A program made the position numbers and the translations under genes. Source: Streptomyces sp. CBMA123 (GTDB lineage: Bacteria; Actinomycetota; Actinomycetes; Streptomycetales; Streptomycetaceae). From it: a stretch of 64,000 nt of DNA. The stretch is taken from positions 1-64,000 of the forward strand of contig NZ_MECK01000024.1 in the NCBI RefSeq assembly GCF_014596465.1. Direction: 5' to 3'. The notes under the pieces are model-generated. The model saw nothing but the letters and a program-made list of their open reading frames with translations, had not been told where the DNA came from and ran no database searches. Below, in pieces: positions 16,432 to 24,327 of this stretch; position 1 is the first letter of the stretch; each line of letters begins with the position of its first letter.

Positions 16432-18095
16432 TGACGGACGCGGCGAGAGCGGCCGGCCGGGCAGTTGTCGCCAAGGGAGCAGCCGTCGTGAAGGGCGCAA
16501 CCGTCCTCAAGGGGGCGACTGTCGTCGACGGGACCGGCGCCGGCCGCTACCGGGCGGACGTGCGGATCGCCGACGGCCTGATCACCGAGATCGGTGCGGG
16601 CCTCGGCGGGGCCTCGGAGGTGGACGCCGACGGACTGGTGCTCGCCCCCGGCTTCATCGACATGCACGCCCACTCCGACCTCGCCCTGCTGCTCGAACCC
16701 GAACACCCGGCCAAGGTCACCCAGGGTGTCACCTGCGAGGTCCTCGGCCAGGACGGCCTCTCCTACGCCCCGGTGGACGACACCACCCTGCCCGCGCTGC
16801 GCCGCCAACTGGCGGGCTGGAACGGCGATCCGGCGGACCTCGACTGGGACTGGCGCGACGTCGCCGGCTACCTGGACCGGATCGACCGCACCCGGGTCGC
16901 CGTCAACGCCTGCTACCTGGTGCCGCACGGCTCGCTGCGGATGCTCGCCATGGGCTGGGACGACCGCCCGCCCACCCCGGCCGAACTCGACCGGATGCGG
17001 CAGGTGTTGGCGCGGAGCCTGCTGCAGGGGGCGGTCGGGATGTCCAGCGGCCTCAGCTACACCCCCGGGATGTACGCGGACACCGCCGAACTGGTCGAGC
17101 TGTGCACCGTGGTGGCGGCCTACGGCGGATTCCACGCGCCACACCAACGGTCCTACGGGCAGGGTGCGTTGGAGGGCTACGCGGAGATGGTGGAGATCGC
17201 CCGGCGGTCCGGCTGCGCGCTGCACCTGACCCACGCCACGATGAACTTCGGCGTCAACCGCGGCCGGGTCGGCGAGTTCCTGGAGCTGGTCGACCAGGCG
17301 CTCGCGGACGGCGTGGACCTCACCCTGGACAGCTACCCCTACCTGCCCGGCTCCACCACCCTGGCCGCCCTGCTGCCGAGTTGGGCCACCGAGGGCGGGC
17401 CGGCCGCGACGCTGGCCCGGCTCGCCGACCCGGGCGCCCGGGAGCGGATCCGGTACGCGATGGAGGAGCAGGGCAGCGACGGCTGCCACGGCGTGGTCGC
17501 CGACTGGGCGACCATCCAGATCTCCGGCGTCCGCTCGGCGGAGCTGGCGCGGGCGGTCGGCCGGACGGTCGCCGAACTCGCCGCCGAGCGGGGGACCGGC
17601 GGGGCGGAGGTCTTCCTCGACCTGCTGCGCCGGGACGAGTTGGGCACCACCATCCTCCAGCACGTCGGCCACGAGGAGAACGTCCGGGCGGTGATGCGCC
17701 ACCGCGCCCACACCGTCGGCAGCGACGGACTGCTGGTCGGGGCCCGTCCGCACCCGCGCGCCTGGGGCACCTTCCCGCGCTACCTCGGCCACTACAGCCG
17801 GGAGTTGGGCGTACTCACGCTGGAGGAGGCCATCGCCCGGATGACCGGTCGGCCCGCCGCCCGGCTGGGACTGGACCGGCGCGGCCGGATCGCCCCCGGG
17901 TACCACGCCGACCTGGTGCTCCTCGACCCCGGGCGGATCCGGGACGCCGCCACCTTCGAGCAGCCCCGGCTGCCCGCCGAGGGGATCGAGTACGTGTACG
18001 TCAACGGCACCGCCGTCGTCCGACAGGGACGCACCACCGGCGCCCGCCCCGGGCGTGCCCTGCGCCGCACCGACCGAGGAACTCTGGCCCCATGA
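16431..18095 (+). CDS. N-acyl-D-amino-acid deacylase (amidohydrolase)
   Basis: 554 residues. The amidohydrolase metal site starts with GFIDMHAHSDLAL (HxH); further ligands are the Cys in GVTCEVLGQDG, His in LHLTHATMN and ILQHVGHEEN, and Asp in TVGSDGLLVG. This set, including the bridging Cys, is that of D-aminoacylases, which remove N-acyl groups from D-amino acids. An N-terminal stretch of about 25 residues has KGA/KGAT repeats. In this operon a natural substrate would be N-acetyl-D-glucosaminate, formally an N-acetyl D-amino acid. Overlaps its neighbours at both ends (TGATG upstream, ATGA downstream), so it is tightly coupled. Confidence 0.85.
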   Translation: MTDAARAAGRAVVAKGAAVVKGATVLKGATVVDGTGAGRYRADVRIADGLITEIGAGLGGASEVDADGLVLAPGFIDMHAHSDLALLLEPEHPAKVTQGVTCEVLGQDGLSYAPVDDTTLPALRRQLAGWNGDPADLDWDWRDVAGYLDRIDRTRVAVNACYLVPHGSLRMLAMGWDDRPPTPAELDRMRQVLARSLLQGAVGMSSGLSYTPGMYADTAELVELCTVVAAYGGFHAPHQRSYGQGALEGYAEMVEIARRSGCALHLTHATMNFGVNRGRVGEFLELVDQALADGVDLTLDSYPYLPGSTTLAALLPSWATEGGPAATLARLADPGARERIRYAMEEQGSDGCHGVVADWATIQISGVRSAELARAVGRTVAELAAERGTGGAEVFLDLLRRDELGTTILQHVGHEENVRAVMRHRAHTVGSDGLLVGARPHPRAWGTFPRYLGHYSRELGVLTLEEAIARMTGRPAARLGLDRRGRIAPGYHADLVLLDPGRIRDAATFEQPRLPAEGIEYVYVNGTAVVRQGRTTGARPGRALRRTDRGTLAP

Positions 18096-18718
18096 GCGAT
18101 CTTTCCGAGCTGTGGAACGACCCGGTGATCGCGGTGGTCCGCGCACCCCGGATCCCGGACGCCGCCGCGCTGTGCGCAGCCCTCGCGGAGGGCGGCATCG
18201 GCTTCACCGAATTCACCTACACCACACCGGATGTGACGGCCCATCTGATACGGGCCTCGGCGGCCGGCTGGCGGGTCGGGGTCGGGACGGTACTGACCGC
18301 CGAGCAGGCCGAGCGCGGGATCGACGCCGGGGCGTCCTTCCTGGTCACCCCGGGCTGCCGGCCCGAGGTCGCGGAGGCCGGGCGGGCCCGCGGGGTGCCG
18401 GTGGTGCTGGGGGCCCTCACCCCGACCGAGGTGGCCCGGGCGGTCGACCTGGGCGCGGCCGCCGTCAAGATCTTCCCGGCCCGGTCGTTCGGCCCCGGCT
18501 ACTTCAAGGACCTGCGCGGCCCGTACCCGGACGTGCCGTTGGTGGCCTCGGGCGGGGTGAACGCGGGCAACGCGGCCGAGTTCCTGGCGCAGGGGGCGCT
18601 CGCGGTGTGCGCGGGGACGGACGTGGTGCCGCCGGCGGCGGTGGAGGCGGGGGACTGGGCGGAGATCACCCGGCGGGCGCGGGTGTTCACCCGGGCCTGT
18701 GCGGCGGGGGTGTCGTAA
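18092..18718 (+). CDS. eda: KDPG/KHG aldolase (2-dehydro-3-deoxy-phosphogluconate aldolase)
   Basis: 208 residues, the standard length. Class I aldolase residues are present: Glu in GFTEFTYTT, the Schiff-base Lys in AAAVKIFPAR, and the phosphate/carboxylate site VTPGCRP and ASGGVNAGN. It splits KDPG into pyruvate and glyceraldehyde-3-phosphate. Its start overlaps the deacylase stop by four bases. Together with the divergent kinase it completes the KDG branch of the Entner-Doudoroff pathway. Confidence 0.9.
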   Translation: MSDLSELWNDPVIAVVRAPRIPDAAALCAALAEGGIGFTEFTYTTPDVTAHLIRASAAGWRVGVGTVLTAEQAERGIDAGASFLVTPGCRPEVAEAGRARGVPVVLGALTPTEVARAVDLGAAAVKIFPARSFGPGYFKDLRGPYPDVPLVASGGVNAGNAAEFLAQGALAVCAGTDVVPPAAVEAGDWAEITRRARVFTRACAAGVS

Positions 18719-18760
18719 CGGGGGTTCGGCGGGTTCGGGTGGCTCGGCGGGTTCGGGTGG

Positions 18761-18843
18761 CGCGGGTCCGGCGGTGGTTCCGTGAAGGAGCGACGGGGGC
18801 GTGGTCGGTGGTGCGGCGCGCGGGTCCGGCGGTGGTTCCGTGA
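18761..18843 (+). repeat. Direct repeat, 25 bp, two copies
   Basis: A 25-base unit beginning CGCGGGTCCGGCGG occurs at 18761-18785 and 18819-18843, after shorter GGGTTCGG(C/T)GG iterations at 18721-18760. It fills the gap between the aldolase and GH13 genes; no terminator-like hairpin is evident, so read-through into the GH13 gene is possible. Confidence 0.75.
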
Positions 18844-18963
18844 CGGTGTGAGGCGGGCTGTCGGGACGGCCGGGATTGGACGAGAATCGGTGGCACCCGG
18901 CTCACCCCGGCCCCTCGGCTCTCGGCCCGCGCGGCCCCCGGACCCGGCAGGAGGACCCACCCC

Positions 18964-20577
18964 ATGACCTCGACCCGCCCCGGCCCCGACTGGCTGGCCG
19001 ACGCCGTCCTGTACCAGATCTACCCGCAGTCCTTCGCGGACTCCGACGGCGACGGCATCGGCGACTTCGCCGGCATCACCGAGCACCTCGACCACCTCTC
19101 CTGGCTGGGCGTGGACACCGTCTGGCTCAACCCCTGCTTCGCCTCGCCGTTCCGCGACGCCGGGTACGACATCACCGACTACCTCACCCCCGCCCCGCGC
19201 TACGGCCGCACCGAGGACCTGGTCGCGCTGGTCGAGGCCGCCCGCCGCAAGGGCATCCGGATCCTGCTGGACCTGGTCGCCGGGCACACCTCCGACCGCC
19301 ACCCCTGGTTCCTGGCCTCCGCCGAGGACCCGGCCGACCAGCGCTACATCTGGTCGGACCGCCCGGTGGACGGCTTCGTCGCCTCGCCCGGAAGCCGCCC
19401 GGGCTGGTACCGGCCGAACTTCTTCGACTGCCAGCCCGCCCTGAACTTCGGCTACGCACAAGGCAGTTCGGCGGAGCCGTGGCGTCAGCCGGTGGACGCC
19501 GAAGGCCCGCGCGCCAACCGGGCGGCGCTGCGCGACATCATGGCGCACTGGCTGGGCCTCGGCGTGGCCGGCTTCCGGGTGGACATGGCGTACTCGCTGG
19601 TCAAGGACGACCCGGGCCGGGTCGAGACCGCCAAGCTCTGGACCGAGCTGCGCGACTGGCTGGACCGCACCCACCCCGAGGCCGCGCTGTTCGCCGAGTG
19701 GGGCGACCCGGCCGCCGCCGTCGCGGCCGGATTCCACGCGGACTTCTTCCTGCACTTCGGCGGGGACGACCACGGCCTCGCGCTGCGCTCGCTGTGGAAC
19801 AACGACGGCGGGACGGTGGAGGAGTTCTGGCGGCAGGGCCCGTGCTACTTCGAGGCCGAGGGGCGCGGCACCCCGCAGACCTTCCTGGACGCCTGGCGCT
19901 CCGCCGCCGAACTCACCGAGGGCAACGGGCACATCGTGCTGCCCACCGCCAACCACGACTTCTCCCGGCTCGCCACCGGGCCGCGCTCCGGCGCGCAACT
20001 CGCCCCCGCCTTCGCCTTCCTGCTCACCTGGCCGACCCTGCCCGCGGTGTACTATGGCGACGAGATCGGCCTGCGCTACCTGCCCGGGCTGCCGGACGTC
20101 GAGGGCAGTGTGCTGGGGCCGCGCTTCAACCGGGCGGGTTCGCGGACCCCGATGCAGTGGACGCCGGGCCCTTCGGCCGGGTTCTCCACCGCCGCGCCCG
20201 AGCGGTACTACCTGCCGCTGGACCCGGACCCGCGGCGCCCGGACGTGCTCTCCCAGCGGGCCGATCCGACCTCGCTGCTGCACACCGTCCGACGGCTGAT
20301 CGCGCTGCGGCGCGCCCACCCCGGGCTGGGTGCGTCGGGCGGGGTGGAGGTGCGGAACGCCGGGTACCCGCTGGTGTACACCCGGTCCGGGCGGTACCTG
20401 GTGGCGGTGAACCCGCGCCGGGAGCCGGGGGTCGTCCGGCTGTCGGAAGGCTTCGGCGGTGCGGGCGGCGGTGCCGGCGGGGGTGCTGTGCGGCCGCTGG
20501 AGGTGCAGGGCGTGCGGGTGGTGGACGGCGAGCTGCGGGCGGACGGCTTCTCGTACGGCGTGTTCGAGCTGGGCTGA
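18964..20577 (+). CDS. GH13 alpha-glucosidase/amylase-family glycoside hydrolase
   Basis: 537 residues without signal peptide, so intracellular. GH13 conserved regions: GVDTVWLNPCF, region I DLVAGHTSD (the usual Asn before His is Gly here), region II GFRVDMA with nucleophile Asp (about 209), region III FAEWG with acid/base Glu, and region IV TANHDFSR with transition-state Asp. The layout (YQIYPQSFADSDGDGIGDFAGI at the start) is that of oligo-1,6-glucosidase/trehalose-synthase-like enzymes acting on short alpha-glucosides. The C-terminal beta domain contains a Gly-rich loop. It may be the last member of the preceding operon, but the 245-base gap argues for its own promoter. Confidence 0.88.
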   Translation: MTSTRPGPDWLADAVLYQIYPQSFADSDGDGIGDFAGITEHLDHLSWLGVDTVWLNPCFASPFRDAGYDITDYLTPAPRYGRTEDLVALVEAARRKGIRILLDLVAGHTSDRHPWFLASAEDPADQRYIWSDRPVDGFVASPGSRPGWYRPNFFDCQPALNFGYAQGSSAEPWRQPVDAEGPRANRAALRDIMAHWLGLGVAGFRVDMAYSLVKDDPGRVETAKLWTELRDWLDRTHPEAALFAEWGDPAAAVAAGFHADFFLHFGGDDHGLALRSLWNNDGGTVEEFWRQGPCYFEAEGRGTPQTFLDAWRSAAELTEGNGHIVLPTANHDFSRLATGPRSGAQLAPAFAFLLTWPTLPAVYYGDEIGLRYLPGLPDVEGSVLGPRFNRAGSRTPMQWTPGPSAGFSTAAPERYYLPLDPDPRRPDVLSQRADPTSLLHTVRRLIALRRAHPGLGASGGVEVRNAGYPLVYTRSGRYLVAVNPRREPGVVRLSEGFGGAGGGAGGGAVRPLEVQGVRVVDGELRADGFSYGVFELG

Positions 20578-20685
20578 GCCCGGGGTCCGTGGCCCGGGGT
20601 CCGTGGCCCGGGGCTCCGGGTCAGGGGGCCGACGGGGTGTCGGCGGCCGGGGCGGGCTAGGGGTGGCCCGGCTTCCGAATCCTGT

Positions 20686-20756
20686 CAGATGGTTGTAAGC
20701 TACATCCATAGATGGTTGCATTTACCACCTGCATTGGTTGTATCTGCCACCTGGTA
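20686..20756. promoter_or_regulatory. Operator-like cluster: imperfect palindrome plus three 22-23-bp spaced repeats
   Basis: Three copies of (A/C)TNGGTTGNA... have GGTTG at 20691, 20714 and 20736, spaced 23 and 22 bases (two helix turns). The first copy is also an inverted repeat, ATGGTTGTA-AGC-TACATCCAT (20689-20709, 8 of 9 arm bases match). The stretch is AT-richer than its surroundings and ends about 30 bases before the next gene. Confidence 0.6.
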
Positions 20757-20787
20757 GGGAAGAACATCGGAGGACGGTACGAACGCC

Positions 20788-21840
20788 ATGAGCACACCCC
20801 AGACCCCCGCCGCAGCGCCCACCCTGGGGCACTCGCTCAAGCACCTCGCCGTCCACCTGCTCACCCCGCTGCTGATGTGCCTCGGCATGGCGCTCGCCTA
20901 CCAGGGCGCCTTCCACCAGCCGGAGCCCCACCACCTCAAGGTCGCCGTCGTCGGGTCCGGCCCCCAGGTCCAGGGCCTGGCGCAGACCATCCAGGGCAAG
21001 GCCGGCGACGCGCTGGACGTCCGGACCGTCGCCGACCGCCCCGCCGCCGAGCGACTGCTGCGCGACCGCGACCTGGTCGGCGCCTTCGTCCCGGACGCCA
21101 GGAACCCCGAACTGATCGTGGCCAAGGGCAACTCGGACACCTCGGTGGTCGCCGCCACGGCGGTGTTCACCAACGTCACCGACCGGCAGGGCGTCCCGCT
21201 GCACGTCACCGACCTCACCACCCCCGCCAAGGGCGACCCGACCGGCCAGGGCCTGTTCTTCCTGCTGGTCGCGCTGAGCATCGGCTCCTACGCCAGCGTC
21301 GCGGTGATCGGCGCCGCCGGCGCCGGGCTGAGCATGCGGATCCGGGCCCTGGTGGGCGTGGCCGTCTCGCTGGTGGTCAGCGTGATCGGGATCGCCACCG
21401 CCGGACCGCTCTTCCACGTCGTCGACCACGACTACGCCGCGATCTGGGCGCTCGGCTGGCTCTACTCCGCGGGCATCGTCCTGATCGGCATCGGGCTGCA
21501 CAGCTTCCTGAAGAAGTGGACCACGCTCGCCCTGATGGTGCTGTTCGTGATGCTCAACTTCACCTCCTCCGGCGGCATTTACCGGCCCGAGTTGCAGAAC
21601 GGCTTCTTCGGGGCCCTGCACGGCTTCTGGACCGGCGCCGGCTACCTGGAGGGCGCGCGCAGCATCATGTACTTCGACGGCGGCGCCGGCCTCGGCGGGC
21701 ACGTGCTGACCCTGGTGGTCTGGCTGCTGCTGGGCGGGGCGGCCCTGGTAGCCGCGGCGCTGTACGAGGGCCGCGGGCGCCGAGCGGTGGAGAGGCCGGC
21801 CGAGGCCGAGGAGGAGATGGAGGAGGCGGTCGCGGTCTGA
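20788..21840 (+). CDS. ABC-2/YhgE-Pip-like membrane protein
   Basis: 350 residues. One N-terminal membrane span (about 18-40), an extracytoplasmic domain of about 120 residues (VAVVGSGPQVQGLAQ..., typical of YhgE/Pip and ABC-2 permease ectodomains), then five spans from about residue 155 and an acidic cytoplasmic tail. This topology is that of ABC-2-type permeases that lack their own ATPase gene here. The substrate is unknown. ATG 20788 follows GGAGGACGG. The repeat cluster directly upstream suggests control by a TetR/GntR-type repressor that is not in the immediate neighbourhood. Confidence 0.7.
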   Translation: MSTPQTPAAAPTLGHSLKHLAVHLLTPLLMCLGMALAYQGAFHQPEPHHLKVAVVGSGPQVQGLAQTIQGKAGDALDVRTVADRPAAERLLRDRDLVGAFVPDARNPELIVAKGNSDTSVVAATAVFTNVTDRQGVPLHVTDLTTPAKGDPTGQGLFFLLVALSIGSYASVAVIGAAGAGLSMRIRALVGVAVSLVVSVIGIATAGPLFHVVDHDYAAIWALGWLYSAGIVLIGIGLHSFLKKWTTLALMVLFVMLNFTSSGGIYRPELQNGFFGALHGFWTGAGYLEGARSIMYFDGGAGLGGHVLTLVVWLLLGGAALVAAALYEGRGRRAVERPAEAEEEMEEAVAV

Positions 21841-21902
21841 GGACCGTACGCCCGAAAGGACTTCACCCGGTGCGAGGGCATCGGAACCGGGTGGGGATCG
21901 GC

Positions 21903-21939
21903 GGCCCGCGCCCGGCCTTGGACAAGCCGGGCGCGGGCC
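21903..21939. terminator. Bidirectional hairpin terminator
   Basis: 14-bp perfect stem GGCCCGCGCCCGGC / GCCGGGCGCGGGCC with a 9-base loop, between the convergent membrane-protein and FhuF-like genes. Confidence 0.8.
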
Positions 21940-21951
21940 CTTGTCCGCCGG

Positions 21952-22692
21952 TCAGCCCCGCTCCCGGCGAGCGGGCGGCCGGGTGAAGCAGCAGTCGCCG
22001 CAGAGCCCCGCGCCCGGTCCGGTTCGGTAGTAGAGGCAGCAACTGGTCCGCCGGAGCGTGGCTCCGCGCGGGCCGTCGAGCAGGGTGCCCGAACCCGCCA
22101 GCGGCGGACGCGCCAGCAACCGGGCGACCAACTCCGTTGCCCGGCCCGGCACTTGGGCGTCCAGCACCCGCAGCGTCCCGGCCAGCGCGGAGGCCTCGTT
22201 GCCGCGCAGCAGGCGCGCCGAGAGCGGCACGGCGGCGCGCACTGCTGCTGCCAAGGGCTCCAACCAGCCGATCATGACGGCCTCGTGGAGCTGGTCGACG
22301 AGCTCGCCGGGATCGGGGCGGGCCGGCTCCGGCGGCGTCCAGAGGTCGATCGGTCCCTGGTCAGGGATCCGCACCCAGGCGTGCTCCAGGGTCGGGACCG
22401 TCCCCAGCAGGACGGCCGAGCCGATGCCCACCGACCAGAACCGGGCGGCCAGCCCGAGGTGCAGGATCGAGGCGGCGACCCGGAGCTCGGCCGTGCCCAG
22501 CCGCCGCGCCACCACCCGCACCCGGGGCGCGAGCGGCGCGTCCGGCCCGGTACCGTACAGCTCCGGCAGTGGACGGAAGCCGGGCGGCGGGGTGCCGGTG
22601 GCGTCGCTGTCGAGGGCGAAGTACGGGCCCACGGCGGCGAGTCGGCCGTAGTCGGGCCGGGGCTGCTCGGTCTGATCGGACGCGGGGTTCAA
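21952..22692 (-). CDS. FhuF-like (2Fe-2S) ferric-siderophore reductase family protein
   Basis: 246 residues. The C-terminus RRTSCCLYYRTGPGAGLCGDCCF has the CC-x10-C-x2-C arrangement that binds the unusual 2Fe-2S cluster of FhuF, which reduces iron in ferric hydroxamates. The rest (RAAVPLSARLLRGNEASAL and similar) matches the actinobacterial FhuF-like group. TTG 22692 is the only in-frame start with a good ribosome site (GGGGAGGG) and falls inside a perfect inverted repeat (22681-22725). No iron box was found in front, unlike the DUF2470 gene. Confidence 0.8.
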   Translation of the reverse strand: MNPASDQTEQPRPDYGRLAAVGPYFALDSDATGTPPPGFRPLPELYGTGPDAPLAPRVRVVARRLGTAELRVAASILHLGLAARFWSVGIGSAVLLGTVPTLEHAWVRIPDQGPIDLWTPPEPARPDPGELVDQLHEAVMIGWLEPLAAAVRAAVPLSARLLRGNEASALAGTLRVLDAQVPGRATELVARLLARPPLAGSGTLLDGPRGATLRRTSCCLYYRTGPGAGLCGDCCFTRPPARRERG

Positions 22693-22725
22693 CGGCCCTC
22701 CCCGGTAAGGTCGTTGAACCCCGCG
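22681..22725 (-). promoter_or_regulatory. Perfect 14-bp inverted repeat spanning the start codon of the FhuF-like gene
   Basis: Arms CGCGGGGTTCAACG (22681-22694) and CGTTGAACCCCGCG (22712-22725) are exact complements with a 17-base loop. On the transcript the loop holds the GGGGAGGG ribosome site and the 3' arm holds the UUG start, so the fold could block translation; as DNA it could be a repressor site. Confidence 0.75.
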
Positions 22726-22921
22726 CCGGCTTCGGTCGACCGGAGTGCGGTCGGGTGGGCCAGGGCCGCTCTTTCGGGCCCTGCGTCCGGCGCGATCCCA
22801 CAGAGCGGGCCTATGGCCGGGTGGGCGGGGCGCATCGGGGCCTCCGGGGGGTTCGGGGGAACGGGCGGGCGGTGACACCCCGGCCCGGTCGGGAGCCCGG
22901 AAGGCCCTGGTCGGGCGGTGG

Positions 22922-23467
22922 TCAGCCGCGCACGGTGAAGTCGCCACTGGTCGTGCGGATGAACGGTACCGTGCCCTGGCGGTCCGAGACCGGGGCGCCG
23001 AAGAAGCCCCAGACCCAGCCGACCCGGTCCCCGTGCCGGCCGTCGTCCTCGACCGAGAGCGCGACCTTCTGGCCGACCACCGGCCGGCCCGGGAACCACG
23101 GCACCTCGCCCTTGGTGACGACCCCGGTGGCGATCGCCTCCCGGCCGCCGACGGCCAGGCAGGTGATGTCCCCCTCGAAGTCGGCGACCAGCCGACCGTC
23201 GGTGTGCACATGGCGGACGTGGAAGTGGCCGCGGGTGGTGCCCGGGTCGGTGGTGTGGTCGGCGCGGGCGTCGACCGTGAGCTGGACCGGGTCTCCCGTG
23301 AAGCCGTCGAAGGCGGCGGTGAGGACCGTCCCAGCGTTCCCGCGCAGGACCACCGGACCGAAGCCGTCGGCGGAGGCCGGTGCCGCGGCGGTCGCCGGGG
23401 CGGCGGTGGCGACCGTCGCCGCCAGGAGGCAGAGCGCGGCAGCGGCGGTGGCGAGACGGCGGGTCAT
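22922..23467 (-). CDS. Small secreted protein of unknown function
   Basis: 181 residues from ATG 23467 (AGGAGG about 10 bases upstream). Clear Sec signal peptide (MTRRLATAAAALCLLAATV, cleavage near residue 27-32). The mature part is predicted mostly beta: GFGPVVLRGNAGTVLTAAFDG, a His-rich strand HFHVRHVHTDG and a C-terminal GTVPFIRTTSGDFTVRG. It resembles secreted streptomycete proteins annotated only as hypothetical. I do not recognise an enzyme motif. Confidence 0.75.
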   Translation of the reverse strand: MTRRLATAAAALCLLAATVATAAPATAAAPASADGFGPVVLRGNAGTVLTAAFDGFTGDPVQLTVDARADHTTDPGTTRGHFHVRHVHTDGRLVADFEGDITCLAVGGREAIATGVVTKGEVPWFPGRPVVGQKVALSVEDDGRHGDRVGWVWGFFGAPVSDRQGTVPFIRTTSGDFTVRG

Positions 23468-24327
23468 GGCGGTTCGGCCTCCTGGGCTGGGGTTTCCGGC
23501 GGTCGGTTGTCCCGGCGGGTGGTTGTCCTGGTGAGCGGTGGTTCCGACAGCATCGAGTCTGGCCCGCCAGGGCGGGGCAAACCTCCCGCTGGGGAGGGGA
23601 GTTGCCTCCTCCCGGGGGAGGAGTACCGCCTCCCCCGGGAGAGCGGCCCGTAGGCTCGGCGGTGTGCGCACCGACTCCCTGCGCACCGACTCCCTGCGCA
23701 CCGACTCCCTGCGCACCGACTCCCTGCGCACCGACCCCCTGCCCGACCTGCCCTGCCCCGGCCTGCTCCGCCCCGACCGGGCGGTAGCGACGACCCGTAC
23801 CCCCGGGCGTTCAGCGGGACGGGCGGAGCGCTGGTTTGAACGCGTTGCGGTCGAGGCCGCGTTCGCCGACCGGTCGGGCGCACCGCGGGCCGAGCCCGCG
23901 CGGGGTGGTGGGCGTGGTCAGTGCCCCCGGCCGCCGCCGCGCAGGCCCCGCGGGCGGGTCATGGTGGAGCCAGGGCCGAACTGCGGCCGGACGTCGCACC
24001 GGTGGACATCCGGAGGCCGCGACGGCCCGGTCCGGCGGGGAACGAGCGCGTCCACGGAGTCGAGGGGATGCTCCGTGGACGCGCGGAACCTGCGAGGCGG
24101 GGGTGGCCTCCGGACGTCACGTCCTCCGGCCGGTAGTTCGATCGTCGACCGAGGTAGTACCAGCGGCAGACCCTGATCCGTCTCGACCTGTCGCCACTGC
24201 CTCCTGCGGTCGAACTTCCTTCAGCTGCCTCGCAGGTCCACCTCCCATCATGCGCCTCCCACGGCGTGTGCACCAGGGGTGAACGGTCCGAATTCGGGCA
24301 AATCTCGCACGTCGGAGTCGACGGGCC
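23468..24327. other. Long intergenic region with minisatellite and hairpin; no secure gene
   Basis: 860 bases lie between the start of the small secreted protein and the end of the PNGase gene. Seen: a GGGGAGGAGT/CTCCCGG-rich tract (23591-23645), a TAGGCT box at 23651-23656 followed by GTG codons and five 15-bp repeats, and a perfect 13-bp hairpin (24047-24059 with 24071-24083, CGCGTCCACGGAG arms). From about 24120 the GC content drops. Open frames here are Arg/Pro/Gly low complexity and shift between frames, so I call no gene, except a possible leaderless start at 23664 (see findings). Confidence 0.6.
23666..23742 (+). repeat. 15-bp minisatellite, five copies
   Basis: The unit CGCACCGACTCCCTG is repeated about five times, the last copy with C for T. 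Read from GTG 23664 it encodes RTDSL repeats. It directly follows a TAGGCT -10-like box. Confidence 0.85.

Noticed and set aside
24047-24083. 13-bp hairpin as a site-specific recombination or att site
   Set aside because: No integrase or flanking direct repeat; it is more likely a terminator or isolated dyad.
24120-24180. tRNA-like stretch (GTAGTTCGATCGTCGACC)
   Set aside because: The T-loop-like string lacks matching acceptor, D and anticodon stems.
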